Assembly: GCA_014529385.2 (NCBI GenBank)
Contig: CM043971.1
Location: 33,313,709-33,377,708 of the forward strand
Origin: Adiantum capillus-veneris
Lineage: Eukaryota > Streptophyta > Polypodiopsida > Polypodiales > Pteridaceae
Direction of reading: 5' to 3'
Length of the DNA: 64,000 bases
Made by a program: the position numbers and the translations under genes. Below, one piece after another: positions 1-13,037 of this stretch; positions within the stretch are counted from its first letter, which is position 1; each line of letters opens with the position of its first letter. The notes beneath the pieces are model-generated. The model searched no databases. It saw only the letters and a program-made list of their open reading frames with translations, and had not been told where the DNA came from.

Positions 1-1110
1 TCCCTAATTCACCATGGGAGAGCATATCCATGGATTTTATCTTTCGATTGCCAAAGTCTATCCATGGGAATACAAGAATATGGACGATAGTAGATAGGTT
101 TAGCAAACAAGCACATTTCATCACTGTCAAAAAAACTATCAAGGCCCATCAAATGACAACCCTCTTTATATCACAAATCTTCAAGTACCACGACTTTCCA
201 ATGTCCATAGTGTCGGATAGAGATCCTAGAATGACCAGTAACTTTCGAAAGGGTCTCTTTGAGAATTTAGGCACAAGGCTAAACTTCTCTTTGGCCTATC
301 ATCTCCAAACGGATGGCCAAAGTGAAATAGCTAACCTAACAATTCTTGACCTACTAAAATCTTATGTCACAAAAGTAGATTAAAAGTCCCAATGGTAGAA
401 GTACTTACCCTTAGTGAAGTATGCTTACAATAACACTGTACATACTTCCACGAGAAAAGCACCATTTTGAGGTGATAGAGGGAAGATCAAAAAGTCCCCT
501 GCTACTCAAGGTACATGGGAAGATCTTCGTTGTAGATGAATATAGCCGAGACCTACAAGAATCTTTCCAAAAGATTAAAGATGCTATATCCATCTCTCAA
601 GGCAAAAGGTTGTTGCTGATAAGCACAAAAGAGCCCTAACCGTTAAACAAAATGATTGGCTCTTGCTTAAGTTTCCCAAGACTAAATTAAGGCACACAAT
701 GGGCAAGAATCCTACAGGACACCAAAACTACTATGCTAAATTAGCAAAAAGGTACTATGGTCCCTTTCAGATTCTTAGGCCAATCAATGAGATGACCTAT
801 CAACTTAACTTGCCCAACCATTGGCTCATACACAATGATTTCCACGTGAGCCTACAAAGCCTTACAAAGGAGAGCCACCTCAAGAAGCAATCATTGAAGA
901 CCCACCGGAGATCAAGGACCCAGAAGAGGTGATGCAGCCCAAGTTCATTCTCTGACACGAAGACAAAGTATTACAAGGTGGTAAGACTATCCGGCGATAT
1001 CTTATCAAGTCTAAAAATTATCCTTTTGAAGATGCTAGATGGATGCAAGGCATACAATTAAAGGATAACCTAAACCTTGTCAATGCTTACAATGATTTTG
1101 TTGAGTAAGC
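1..1110 (+). pseudogene. Ty3/gypsy chromovirus pol 3' remnant (integrase core + chromodomain)
   Basis: Decayed C-terminal end of a chromovirus polyprotein. The integrase core is readable at 30-383 (VDRFSKQAHFI near the first catalytic Asp, IVSDRDPRM at the second, TDGQSEIAN with the Glu). After a break near 384-420 a second frame carries the YAYNNTVHTST stretch typical of the integrase C-terminal side. A third frame (663-932) has the YYGPFQILR...YQLNLP segment. From about 930 to 1105 a chromodomain-like end is legible (YLIKSKNYPFEDARW) after an in-frame TGA. At least two frameshifts and two stops make it non-functional. The element enters from the left edge, so its gag, protease and RT lie outside the window. 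The chromodomain assigns it to chromoviruses rather than to the Tat/Athila-like group of elements A and B below. Confidence 0.88.
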
Positions 1111-1424
1111 AAATATAAATATGTATAAATGAACAAAGTTTTTGTCTTATAAGACTCCCTTTTTCTTTATTCTGCACACATGTTAATGAGTATGCATGCT
1201 TAGGATCATGTTTGTGGAGACGACGTCTCCCGAACACCAAGTAGAGCTTGTCACTCTACTATGGGAGATTGATACGAACTAATGTGCAGACATGCTTGCG
1301 GCATCTAACACTCTCAAGTACCAAATGGACTAGTCATCCATTCTGGAATGGTGTCATAGGGTAAAATAGGGATCCTCTACCCGCTAGAAAATGGACTAAT
1401 GACTAGGCTTTATCTTCTCTACCT

Positions 1425-1830
1425 CATAGTCGAGGACGACTATGATTTCAAGAGAGAGGTAATGTGAGGTCTTAGGACTGAGGCTAGGGACGCTAGGTGT
1501 GTTTTTCAAGCATAAATTGGTGCACAAAGCTTCCTAGTATTGTTAAGGAACACAAAGATTGTATTGTACAAAAGTCTCCTTTGATGGGAGAAGCTATAAT
1601 ACAAAGCCTTTATGGAGGGGGGGCTAACTCCATGTCAATCGGGTCCTCAACTGTTGTCAATTGTTCCATTTCTCTCTTTTTTCAATTATTGTCAATGCCA
1701 AATTAGCTAGGTGTAAATTAATATGTTTCTTTCTCAAATTAAGTACTCTCTCTATGCTCATTAGGAACTTGTTCTTAATGAAATGCTCATTATGTTATCA
1801 ATTGCATGTGCCGGCTTGCTCGTTGTCTGC
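1425..1830 (+). mobile_element. Hairpin, polypurine tract and start of chromovirus 3' LTR
   Basis: A perfect 8-bp stem (CATAGTCG / CGACTATG, loop AGGA) at 1425-1444 is followed by a purine-rich tract (1449-1461) and TGTGAGGTC at 1463. This order is usual at the 3' end of plant gypsy elements, just before the LTR. The far end of the LTR cannot be fixed because no second copy is present; the right boundary given is arbitrary. Confidence 0.5.
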
Positions 1831-1841
1831 CGTTGAGTGTG

Positions 1842-1859
1842 TGAGAGAGAGAGAGAGAG
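1842..1859. repeat. (GA)n microsatellite
   Basis: Run of nine GA units. The sequence around it (1830-2590) holds no coding pattern I can support. Confidence 0.9.
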
Positions 1860-2587
1860 CAACACACTGTTGTTGTGTCGCTCAACTGCAGCAGAGTGCT
1901 CAAGCCCAAGGCTTTCCCTTTCCATGCTCAGTGTCGAGCTGCTTGCCGACTTGGCATCAATTTATTTCTTGCTTAAGCCTTCAAAGGGCTTCCAAACTCT
2001 CTCGACTCCCTGCTGCCCGAATCCTGCATTCAAAGCTCCAAGATTGATTGTCTATTGACGCTGCCCCGACTCTCCAATTAAGTGTATGTGTGTGTAATCA
2101 ACATGCACAATTTCCCTGCAGCCCGATTCTCTATTTGCCTTTTTATGTTGAGTCTCCTGCTCACTTTCATGCTCTATCTCCAAGCATTGCTACTCTCGGT
2201 GCCCAGCTATTGCCCCTTCTACTACCTCGACTTGCTTAAGCTTCCAGAAGCTTGCTTCCAATGATTTCACGCCTTGCAAGCCTTTACTTTTGTACCTAAT
2301 TTCGAGCTCAATGCTCTCACGAGCTCTTGCTACTCAAGACCTGCAAATCGGACTCTCTCCCTTGGTGAGCTTCCCTTGCCTTGAAGCTCCCTAGATTCCC
2401 AACGACAGAGAGGGGAAGCGCATGCTGGATAACCAAAAACCGTTGAGATCCGAGATCTACTCTGATGCGGCTTTGCCTTGCTAGATCTACCACCGCCAAG
2501 CTCAAGTACAAGCTCTGAGCTTGGCCATTGCCGGCGAGTTCCTTTGCTTCCGAATCGGTCGCTGAAAAGCCATCGCACACGCTCGTA

Positions 2588-2599
2588 GCGCTGATACCA
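2588..2599 (-). other. Possible tRNA-iMet primer-binding site of a minus-strand element
   Basis: On the minus strand TGGTATCAGCGC differs by one base from the common plant copia PBS TGGTATCAGAGC. A leader-like stretch with a short open frame lies downstream (2317-2560, minus). No LTR pair or pol domain is visible, so this may be chance or the stub of an old element. Confidence 0.3.
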
Positions 2600-2856
2600 C
2601 TTGTGAGTGCGTGTGTGCATGGATGGGTGCATGCGTGGTGCCGTGTCGTGCGGGAAAGGGGATAACCATGAGACATTGTGGGTGGATCAACCTTTGGATC
2701 TAGTGCGAGTGAGGTGCTCCATATTCATATCTACATAATGAATAAGAGCATGTACACACGGTGGGCGAGCCGTCAACGAACACCAGACGTCCAGCCCCAC
2801 GCAAAGGTGCAACGTCTTTACCCCAATTCTGGGCGCTAAGCACCCACTTGAGCTTG

Positions 2857-2860
<4 letters not shown>

Positions 2861-2937
<77 letters not shown>
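2861..2937. repeat. (GT)29(GA)n compound microsatellite
   Basis: Uninterrupted GT units from 2861 to 2918 run straight into GA units to 2937. Followed by the AGAGGTCA...TGACCTATGGACC motif that recurs beside GA tracts at 4.1-4.3 kb. Confidence 0.97.
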
Positions 2938-3006
2938 GGTGTGAGAGATAGATAGATTTTATTATCATCCTCAGAGGTCAAATATGACCTATGGACCAAA
3001 GTTACA

Positions 3007-3052
<46 letters not shown>

Positions 3053-3059
3053 AGAGAGA
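3007..3059. repeat. (TG)12(AG)n compound microsatellite
   Basis: TG units 3007-3030 followed by AG units to about 3050 and an interrupted tail. Confidence 0.97.
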
Positions 3060-4068
3060 TGCACCCTTGGATACGTCTCATTTGTCATCATTTATGCATT
3101 CTTGCTACAAATTTGGAAGGAATCACATGTTGCTTTGATTCGCCGCCCGCCTTCGTGTGTCGAGGAGGTAGCACGTCAACCCCTTGTATGAAATGCGTAG
3201 ACTCGATACCCTCCTCACTGTCCATGCCAGTTGGAGGATTAACACACCCTCCCCGCCTTCAAGAGATAATTTTGGTCATGCACTTGGACCCTTTTGGATC
3301 AACCGTAGGATATTTTTTCCATGTGGATGCTAGCACATGCGCAATTGCATGTTGGTACTTGGTCAGCAGCCGTCATGACAATACTTGTCAGACATGTTCT
3401 TCAGAGCTTGAGTGTTTAAGTCACTATATCTAGGTCTGTCCTTTTGCGCAATTAGTGTGGATGGCAATTTGTTGTTTGTTGATTTGAGTGGATTCGTGAT
3501 GGGGTGGCAATTTCATGGTTTTTTCAATTCTTGGGGTCACACACCTTTGTCCGAAGCTTGCCCACAAATTCGGTCTTCATGATTACTCCCTTGAGTTATA
3601 GATTGGGCAATCTACAGATGATCCCAAATGCAGATCACTAGCTAGATTTCTACCAACGGTACATAGTATTCACCACGATATGCATCATCACGCTTAGGAC
3701 CATGTGAAGGCTTGATGTGCCCACATTTAGGGCTCACAGTTCTCCCCTAAGCCCACCATTTTGACATCCATCTCGATAGAGCTGCTGCATACTCTTCACA
3801 ATCAATGGTATTCTTTGGTCCGCTCCTCCAGTGCAGCGGAGGAGCATCAATGCCTCTTTCTCCACACATGGGGCACGATCGTCAGTTTGATCTAGGCCAC
3901 ATCGCATAGCATTATGCACCCCCATAGTGGTTCATTCTACATTCATCGTACATACCACCTTGATGTTTACATAGCCTACACAATGTCACTCCTCTTTTGT
4001 ACTTCCTCTAGGAGATAGGCTATTGAGCATTCCTCGAAGTCTCTTATGTACACAACATATAGCCCCTT

Positions 4069-4070
<2 letters not shown>
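3060..4070. other. No gene recognised
   Basis: Short open frames occur on both strands, but none has a recognisable domain, start context or neighbour support. I see no repeat structure here. Confidence 0.6.
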
Positions 4071-4108
<38 letters not shown>

Positions 4109-4203
4109 AGATTTATTGTCATCGAGAGGTCATAAATGACCCGTAGGACCAAAACATGCATACAAAAGAGGAATATGCATACAAGAGATGGTTGTTACAT
4201 TAG

Positions 4204-4254
<51 letters not shown>

Positions 4255-4348
4255 TTATCATCATCAAGAGGTCATATATGACCCATAGGACCAAAACATG
4301 CATACAAAAGAGGAATATGCATACAAGTGATGGTGGTTAAATTAGGGC

Positions 4349-4379
<31 letters not shown>
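4071..4379. repeat. Tandem repeat with GA-tract plus 100-bp unit
   Basis: Two adjacent units, each a long GA tract (4071-4105, 4209-4251) followed by about 100 bp of similar unique sequence. That sequence includes GAGGTCATAWATGACCC, AGGACCAAAACATGCATACA and TTAGGGCAA. A third GA tract (4352-4379) starts a truncated unit. The inner GGTCATATATGACC (unit 2) is a perfect palindrome. A diverged relative of the same module lies at 2919-3006. Confidence 0.85.
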
Positions 4380-4382
<3 letters not shown>

Positions 4383-7300
4383 AAGGAGTGGGAGATAGAG
4401 AAATAGAGATAGGGAGAGGTAGTGTGAGACAGAAGGGGAGTGAGAGAGAGGGAGAGGAGAGGGAGAGAAAAAAAAAGGCTCACTCCATTTTAATCCCCCA
4501 TCATAAGTTGAGCCCTATCACCAAAGGTTTATGCAAGATTAGTGGTAGTAAGAAGTCTTTTAGGGTGAAGATTAGTGCCCCAAATAGCTTTAAATTCAAG
4601 GCCTAGTGTTTACTATTGAGAAGAAGATTCCATTAATTAACACTTGTCCTGTAATTGGGCACTCAAGTGTCCTGAGACACTAAAGTGTCTTGTTTTCCTA
4701 CCAAGTTTTGGCAATTTATTTGTCAAGTTAAAAAGAAGTTGTTTACACCTTGCTTCTACCATAGGTTGGTTATTTCGGAAAGAAAACAATGGATTCCCTA
4801 TGTCAAAATGTAAACCCTATGGAAAGAATTATGGTAAAGTCTAAGTTGTAAATTTTAGTAAACTTTCAAACTCTTTGGCCAAAAGATCATATCGTTCTTA
4901 TATCTTTTTGCGCCTTTTTTATGTTTGTAAAATTCAAGTGTTAGTACTTAGTGTTACAAAACAATGGAATGCCATTCAAAGAGTAGTTTCCAAGTCATAT
5001 GTAAGTTACAAACATAATTTCATAACTGAGCATGTACTAAATAAGAGCATAATTTTGACTTACAATGGTTCCCTCATGAAATTATTCTAATGCAATTTGA
5101 CAATTACAAATGACTTTATATGTTGAAACCAAGAAACTACGTATTTTTTTGACTCCCTAACTCAGTTAAATCTCGTTGCTTAAACTCTATCTTGGTTTTT
5201 TTATTGTGCAAAAAGTCTTGAAAATCTTGAGTCCTCCATAATCATTGAAACCAAGGTTTTAGGTGCCTCAATTGTGTTCGTATCACGTACTTTGATACAT
5301 TTAGTTGATATACGTGGAAAGCTGTTGTTTGAGGTTTTGAATACTTATTTCTCAAGAACTAAAATATCAAAGTTTTCTCTTGCGTAGTTTTGAATCTTTA
5401 AAATCGTCCAATAATTGTTGCATACCAAAGCCCTTCTACTTGCCACCTTGAACCCTCAATGTAAAGGGTAAGCAATGTGTCACTTTCTAATACTCACAAA
5501 TACATCAAAAACATAAATTTTTTTGTATACAACGATATGCTTGAAATGATCATATCAAACCCATATAGATTTTCATTATTTAATATACTCTCAAGTGAAT
5601 TTTTTTTGCACATGAAACTTTTAATTATCTATAGCATAACTGTGGAAAAGTAACAGAAAATTTTCTACAAAGTTGCTTCATTTTTTCTTAAGCTTATAAA
5701 GTCGATTTCTTTAAAGCATCAATCGCAGTTTTACAAGGGTCAGCTTGATGAGTATAGTTCTTGATCATGGTACAAAATGCAAGGTTATATTTTTAAAAGA
5801 CCCTCTAGCTAGCATATTTAAGCATATCAAGAAGGTTTTCTTAAATACACCATCTAATGCAAGTAGCATTTAATTGATATTGTAAACAAAGAACACTTAA
5901 GTGTCTTGTTTTGGTACCAAACTAGTGTTAAGAATTATGTAGGGAGGGTTTGGTTAGGTGATAGTCTCATAATCCTCCCTGTAGGAGATCTATGTGGTTG
6001 TTGCAGCAAATTTAAATCTAGATTACCATTATAGCTCATTTGCAAACTCTTCCTTTCCAGGAGCATGTTTATTCTTTGAATGATATGTTCAGCCTCTCTC
6101 TGAGTAAGATTCATCTCATGAGGAAGTTATTCTCTTGACATGAGTCTCAAGTGAGTATTGTTTCACACATCCTTTGAGAGTATGTTGTGAAGATTTTTAG
6201 CTTTCCTATAGTGTTAAGAAGAGACCCATGAGATCCCTAAGACGTAGTATTAGATAGAGCCAAACTCGCGTAGTGCCCATGACTTTTTTGTTTCAAACAA
6301 TATTTAACATATTGTTTTGAGAAGTGTTCTCGAGAAAAATGTGTCTCAACTTAATATCGTGTCGTTTTCAATTTCAAAAATGTCAGTTGAGGGCAAGGGA
6401 AAAAGGAGAAATTCCACCCTAAAATAGAGAAAAATAGTGTAAAAACGCAAAAAATAAACCTAATATTCTAAAATTTCATCTTTGCAGATTCAAAAAAAGA
6501 AATTTTGTATGTTTGGAAAAATGATTTTCCTCGAACACTGGTTCTGAGCCTATAGAGCGTAGGAGAGTAAAGGTGTTCGAGGAGGTCAAGGAACTTAATC
6601 CAACAGATGACCTCTTAAAGCATATTATGAAAGCGACGGCTCTTATTCCAAAGGGAATGTCAATGCTGAAGGAGATCTAAAGTTCCCAAAAAACCTATAA
6701 ATAATTACAATGCACTTGCTACGTTTTGGTTTTTACTTGTGAAGTTTTTCTTTGTAGTTTGGAAATAATGTATAATTTTCCATAATTAGTTATAATTTCA
6801 AAAAAAACCCATTTTTTTGCCCAAAAACTTGTAATTTTTAATAGCCCAATTTTTCATGTTTGTTTGGAAGAATGTTCTTCAGGAACATTGAGGAGAACAA
6901 AGAGCTAGGCAATTATTATGCCATTGAAATTATTTTGTATTTATTTGCAAATTATGTGGCCCTCTAAGCAGGAAGTTGATAGCTGCAACAACGTGTTTTG
7001 TATGAGCATAGACTCATGTGATTGTACGATCGATATCTATTGGTTGCTTCTTCATAATATTGTCTCTTTTTGCCTCAAGTGTCTATCTAGCTTTAGTGGT
7101 TCACGTGACATGCACACTAGTCATATGTGAATTAGTCAGATGCGCATGATCATCCTCTTTGCACGAAGGTGGAAGGCGCATGTTACCCCAACCTCTTACA
7201 TTTTCGAAACGATTCTCAATTATTTTTGGTTGTAACTGAGTTTAAAAACACATTTATGTAAATGCAAGTATCAAATACAAGACTACTCTGCCCCTAGATC

Positions 7301-9906
7301 TTGTACTTTCAACTTTCTCCTTAAAAATCCATGGGGTTTCTACTGAGGAGGGGAAACACAATTACGTGAGACCCCCGTCACTTGTGTTGCCATGTGAAAC
7401 CACTCTGTGTTTCATATAAAAGGTAAGCTTAGGCAGTGGTCACATGATGCACATTTATCAATTACTTTTTGAAATAATTGTGCATCAGGCATGGTCACAA
7501 GTGCACCATTTACTTGTTTTATATGCAACTATGCAAGGCCTTTTGTAACTAGGCCGCTTTTGACATAGTTGCATCATTAAGATGCTATTGATATCTATGG
7601 TTCGCGTGACCGTATCCTTCAAAGAACCCGGAAGTTGGAAAACTTAAACATTGTGCTTTTATTTTCTCCGTCTCCTGACGCAGGACGAAATCTACAATGC
7701 AAATTTTTTCAAAATTTAATGGAAGGGCTATCCACTTTTGTCAATGGTTATTGGGTGGGCAATCAATTTACATATTTTGAGAGCTGAGCTCATCTCCGAT
7801 CCTCTCTGAAAATTAAATTTATATATGCTAAAAATCATAAATTCTGGCATTTTTTACGAACAATCCAATTCTCTCCTTAGGACTTGGTCACACTCAGGTG
7901 GAGTGGGGCGAGTGGGGAGAGTGCATTCTCTACATTTTAGTAAGTCCTTCCTACACTTCATGCAAAAATATCGAACACTTCTGCTAGCCCTCTTAGTGCT
8001 TTGAAAAAGGGGGGAGTAAGCTATTTTTCAGTAGAGCAACGAGCAAGCTTGATTCTCGCCATCTCAAGCCCATGAGGCGATGATCTACAACTTGCCTTTT
8101 CAGCGGTGTTTTCGTACGCTCCACTATCATTGCATTATATAATCTGTTGTTAATCTTGGTGATGTTGGGGCGAGTCGGCTCTTTACTGTCTCTTTGCTAT
8201 CACTCACGTGACCTCAATGCTGCGAGTTAATATTTGAGGTTTTGCCACTAGTAGAGGTTCGCTAAAAAAATGTCTTTCCAGTAAGGTATTTTTCGCACGC
8301 CCCCTAAGGCAAGGGTTTGCTCACGTCATGTTGCTTGTGGAAACTCGACCTTCTTAAAGCTAACTCTTCCAAAAACGTTAGAGTTGCCTCTCATCGGCAA
8401 CATTTTGGAGAAAAAGATGAAGCAAAACCCCCATCACAAACTGTCGTAGCTTTTGCAACTCATAAAGGTACAAAATTGTTGAGCATAGCATAACTCTACC
8501 CTCGCCTACGCATGAATGGATTATCAGAGCACATTCACACGCTGAGAAAGCAAAGTTTTGCTAATGCAGGAAATTTTGTTGTGTGCCCATTAATTTTGCT
8601 ACGAGCTTTGTCTTCTTCTTTTTTGCTGCATTGCAAAGGATGAGATAAGGTAGAGAGAGAAGGACAGTTTTGCCAACTCTGCCAAAATTTATGGAGCTGA
8701 GCACTCACTTACAACGTTTTCACTAGGCGATAAAGCTTGCTCAGGTCAACAAAAAGCTGCCCGCGGCAGCATGCGAATCTTCTCTAAGGACTTTCTAACA
8801 ATTTTCTCAGTTTTTCATCTGGAAAGTTACTTTCCCTGCCTTTGAGGCCTTCTATCTTCTCCTTCCTCTTTTTTTAATACAATTTCCAGTACTTTCAAAC
8901 AAAAAAAAAAAACTCAATTTTTATCAGGTACAACAAGATGTCGCTCGAGTCTATATGCACCCACACATCCACCCTAAGTACTAGGTTACGATCTCGAGGA
9001 CATGGCCTTTGTGTCGAATGTTGAAGAATTTGTGTAAATTTTGGTCTTTTTTTTTTTAAGATTGTGGTTCTTGTGCCAAAGTTTGAAGGACTTGTGAAAA
9101 TTGGGCAACATCTATTGTTTGAGAAAAGCATGTCGTCGCTTACAATCCACGGCACTAAGTGACACAGGAGTGCACGTGGGGGGAGGTAAGGGGATCGACG
9201 GCGAAGGAGGACTGACGGGCATCTCGAGGTGGACAGGCCCACCCAAAAATGGGGGCCCGTTGAGGAGCTCGGATTGGAGCCCACGACCTCATGCCCTGAT
9301 GCATTTTGAAGCATGGGCAAACCACGTCGCCCGCCCGCACACATGTGAAAGAACTACCATTTTACATAATGTTATAAACGATAAACCTGGATTGGCTTAG
9401 AACTAAACTTGAATGGGGCCCTTGGCCGGGTTTAGCTCTTGGCTGGGTTTAGTTTTAACAAGCCATATACGATGCAGATCACCTTGATGGCCACGCGTGG
9501 AGTTCCTGTCCATTGATCCCCTCACTCCACCCTCTTAAACACGCTATGTCACTTAGTCATGAGGGCTTACAATTGTGCTACTTGTTAAACACACCAAGAG
9601 GAATATTCAAGATTGTGCCTAAATTTTGATTAAAATAGTGTAAAGCATGGAAATATAGCTCCAATGGCTTCATCCCAAAGGCGCAATGACGACCCACTAA
9701 AGAAACAACCAATAGGTTGGGTAGCCTTTCAAACTTATCGAATGGGATCATTCGTGCTTCTTAGAAGCAGAGTGTAGTCCTCACACTCATGGAAGCAATT
9801 ATGAGAAATCGTGGACCAGTCGGTAAGCTTGTTAAATAGGGCCACATGGCAAAGAGCCAAAAAAAATTCTACTTTTTTCTAAAAACGAGTGTGAGAGTTG
9901 TCCTGC

Positions 9907-9910
<4 letters not shown>
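4380..9910. other. AT-rich stretch without recognisable genes
   Basis: I found no conserved domain, plausible gene model, paired LTRs or tRNA/rRNA in this 5.5 kb. Open frames are short and scattered on both strands. Sequence around 9225-9320 has a 'cccacgacctc' block reminiscent of tRNA-derived repeats, but nothing that folds convincingly. Confidence 0.55.

Positions 9911-9942
<32 letters not shown>
9911..9942. repeat. (GA)16 microsatellite
   Basis: Uninterrupted GA run lying 8 bp outside the left target duplication of the LINE insertion. Confidence 0.97.
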
Positions 9943-9945
<3 letters not shown>

Positions 9946-9949
9946 AACT

Positions 9950-9961
9950 ATCTTGAATGTT
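9950..9961. repeat. LINE target-site duplication, left copy
   Basis: ATCTTGAATGTT, identical to 10692-10703. Confidence 0.88.
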
Positions 9962-10691
9962 CTTTTTTTTTTTCAAAACTCACAAACGTGAGTATAGTAT
10001 ATTAGTAACCCAAAAGAATTACAAATATTAGTCATGCTCATGACGAGCCATGACATCTTCTAGCAGACATTAGTACATCGGCTTACAGAGGGGCCACCCT
10101 ACGACACTGGTGAAAAGCCAGAGACATATTGTTACTCACGTAGTCCGCCAATGTTGTAGTTACCGTCGTGTCCCACTCTTCACGATTTCTCCTTTTCCCA
10201 ATGGCAATAATTGCTATCTTGCTTTCTTGAATAATCTCCATAAACCTTTCTATTTCAATGTGGTTCTCGGAAAGTTGACCGTTCTTGGCCTTCCAGAGGT
10301 GTTAAAAGTAACAAAACCTGATGATTTGGAGTATTGATGAGGAGTGGTTGGCTTGTGATTGCCTTCCCCCCAGAAAAAGATCGTTCTTCTAAAACCCAAT
10401 CTTCCATGTCTTTTGAATCCACTTGCATATCTTCCCTACCATGCCACATATCCCCGAACAGTCCTTAAACAAGTGTGGGAGGTTCTCACTTGCAGATCTA
10501 CATTGTGGACGTCTATCTGGCCCAATACTTCTAGCTATGACCTTCACTCCAATCGATAAGGGCCCCCAGATCACTTTCCAAATAAAGACCTTCATCCTAA
10601 GCAGCCAACTTGGGCACCAGATGTTATCTATTGTCACCAATCTTGCCTCTGGCCATTGCTTGCCCCATTGTTTGTTGAGGGGGTAGAACCA
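9962..10691 (-). mobile_element. 5'-truncated L1-type LINE insertion
   Basis: A non-LTR retrotransposon 3' end on the minus strand. At about 10389-10680 the sequence reads as the cysteine/histidine-rich zf-RVT region that ends plant L1 ORF2 proteins (VFIWKVIWGPLS, then PQCRSASENLPHLFKDC). Further 3' the frames break but LINE-like residues continue. The insert ends in a poly(A) tail, seen on the plus strand as an 11-nt T run at 9963-9973. A 12-bp target duplication, ATCTTGAATGTT, flanks it at 9950-9961 and 10692-10703. The RT and endonuclease are missing, as expected from 5' truncation during target-primed reverse transcription. It is internally frameshifted and dead. Confidence 0.88.
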
Positions 10692-10703
10692 ATCTTGAAT
10701 GTT
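10692..10703. repeat. LINE target-site duplication, right copy
   Basis: ATCTTGAATGTT, identical to 9950-9961, at the truncated 5' end of the LINE. Confidence 0.88.
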
Positions 10704-11401
10704 ATTCTAAAGAGGCATTTCTTACCTAAGTATTTGTTGATGTAGAGCTTTAGCATTTCCATTGATAGAGCTTTACTTCCAAGACTACTTAAAACCAACC
10801 TAGTTTTAGTGCAACACAACTTCTAAATTATTGATCAATTGGCCAAAACAAACAAATTTGGTGCAAATGTAGCTATCTTGGTTTGAATCGCCCTACTCTC
10901 TACCTACCTACTGGGTCTACTTTCAAATTGTTCAATAATTAGTTCGGGAGATTCCAAGGAAATCTATAAATCGAAAAGCAAAAGATGTCGCATCCCTCCA
11001 TGTTGCCATCGCCATTTTGCAGAGGCGTGCATCCTCCTTACACCATCGTCCCCTCTGCAATCTCATCCTCTTTGTTCTTGTGCTGATCCACTTCCTACCC
11101 CCTTCCACGACTAGATGTTGCCCCTTGCTTCATCTCGCTTTCTCTGTTTGTCTATGTTTCCCTCCTCCCATCTGCACCTCGAATGTCTATATGTTGAAAG
11201 CAAGCCAAAAGGACACTAACACGCTAACCAATTCCAACCCCAAACCATAGCTCTCTCTCACTCCGTCTTGTGCCACACAACTCCCACCTGTACGAGGGCA
11301 ATCAACACACCTGCAAAACGGCACTCAACACACGTGACCTCCTTTGAGTATGCTCTGTCGTCCAGTCCAACGTACATTATCTCTCCACACCTCGGACCTC
11401 C

Positions 11402-11434
<33 letters not shown>

Positions 11435-12550
11435 GATTCACTCTCAGCCTAGACCTCGCACGTCACCTCTGGCCCGTCTCAGTGCCTTCAAAAGGAATAA
11501 AAAATATTTGTTTCAATGCTCCCTCCGCATTTCTGGATCCTGCTCTTGGTGACGAGGACACCCATCGCCTTGCAGACAAACAAGAGGCAAAGACAAGCAT
11601 TGCCCCCCCCCCCCCCCCGGGTCGTGCTGCCCCCTGCAGCAGCGAGTCAGAGATGGAAAGAGAGACAGACAAAGGCAACGCCAAGCATCGCCCTGCAGAA
11701 TCCAACAACCTCGACCCCTCTTAACGACATGCTCGACTGCGCATCCTTGCGTACCTCTGTACTTCGCTTCTTGTCCTGTCACACATGGTGCAGCTTCACA
11801 TGCGGCCGATAAACAAGACAAATAGAGAGGGAGATCATGTCGTACCCGCACCCACATTAAAAAAAATCTACTTTCTCTCTCTTCATCTCTCTCCACCGCG
11901 TCCCCTGCCCAAATTTTCTCTCCTATTTCCTTTTGCTCTTAAAACAACAAAGCATCTCCCCAGATACCGTTTAATGAGCCCCAAAAAAAAAAACGTTTTG
12001 GCCACCTACTACTCAGAATATCTAATGTACAATACATGTCTCTCTAGATGGACAACTTGGAAGTACATAATATTGCAAGCAAAAGGAACACATGAAATTA
12101 CAAAGGTACGAGATACATTCCTTTGCATGCACAAAGAGCTTTGTGTTGCTAGTTTGTGTTGCCTATTACACATTCGCTTTAATTCAACCCAAAAACAAAA
12201 AACAACGTTTGTGAGACCTATTTGTAGATAATTAGGCATTTTAACACCAAATGAGGAGAAGCACCAAATGAGGAGAAGCCAAGCGTGGAATCTAATCACC
12301 CAAATGGAGTACCATATATGGGTCTCTAGATAAAATGTGCACACTTGTATTGACTTGCCTTAAGGCAAAAACTTGGAGGTGTGAAAGGATTGCTATAAAG
12401 TGGATGAACATGTTCATATGCAAGGCAACAAAGAACTACCCAAGCAGTTTGCACGTGGTAGAAAGCTTTATCTATATGCAAAAAGCTACTAGCAAATGTA
12501 TCTTAAAGTCTAATATATAATAAGGGTATGTATCGTAATTGGGTAGGATA

Positions 12551-12552
12551 GA

Positions 12553-12586
<34 letters not shown>

Positions 12587-12600
12587 CTCTGTGTCTCTAT
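12551..12600. repeat. (CT)n(GT)n microsatellite
   Basis: CT run 12551-12575 followed by GT and interrupted CTGTGT units. Confidence 0.9.
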
Positions 12601-12975
12601 CTCGATCTACACAATGCCGCACTCCATGCATCTTGTGCGACCATACCCACGATACAACGGGGTAGGCATTTAGCAAGTGGGGGTGTTGCACGGAACATGG
12701 AAACATTTGAGATAGTGCTAGGGAAGAAATGGATGGGCGTATATGGTGCTCTCCTTGCATAGTTTTTTCAAGTCTATTGTATACTGTAAGAAGATGTGTC
12801 TTTGATCCACGCTAAAAAAACTAATGACCTTGCCTATAATCCACCTATTGTCAACTTTTGTTTGTCATTGGTCAACTTTGTATCACAAAGTTTTGGTGTT
12901 ATAGGTTATTTTGGCCTTTAGAATAGATTTGTACTCTCTCTCTCTCTCACCACATCTTATTACCACAAGGCATAG

Positions 12976-12979
<4 letters not shown>

Positions 12980-13034
<55 letters not shown>
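12980..13034. repeat. (CT)27 microsatellite
   Basis: Near-perfect CT run; a shorter CT run lies at 12933-12949. Confidence 0.97.

Positions 13035-13037
<3 letters not shown>

Noticed and set aside
2687-2999. Long open frames of Thr-His, Val-Cys or Arg-Glu repeats over microsatellites (also at 12883-13140, 13912-14226, 32135-32341, 33455-33769)
   Set aside because: They are translations of dinucleotide repeats and have no start context or domain.
9155-9344. Possible tRNA or tRNA-derived SINE around 'gagcccacgacctcatgccc'
   Set aside because: No complete cloverleaf, no clear A and B boxes at the right spacing, no poly(A) or flanking duplication.
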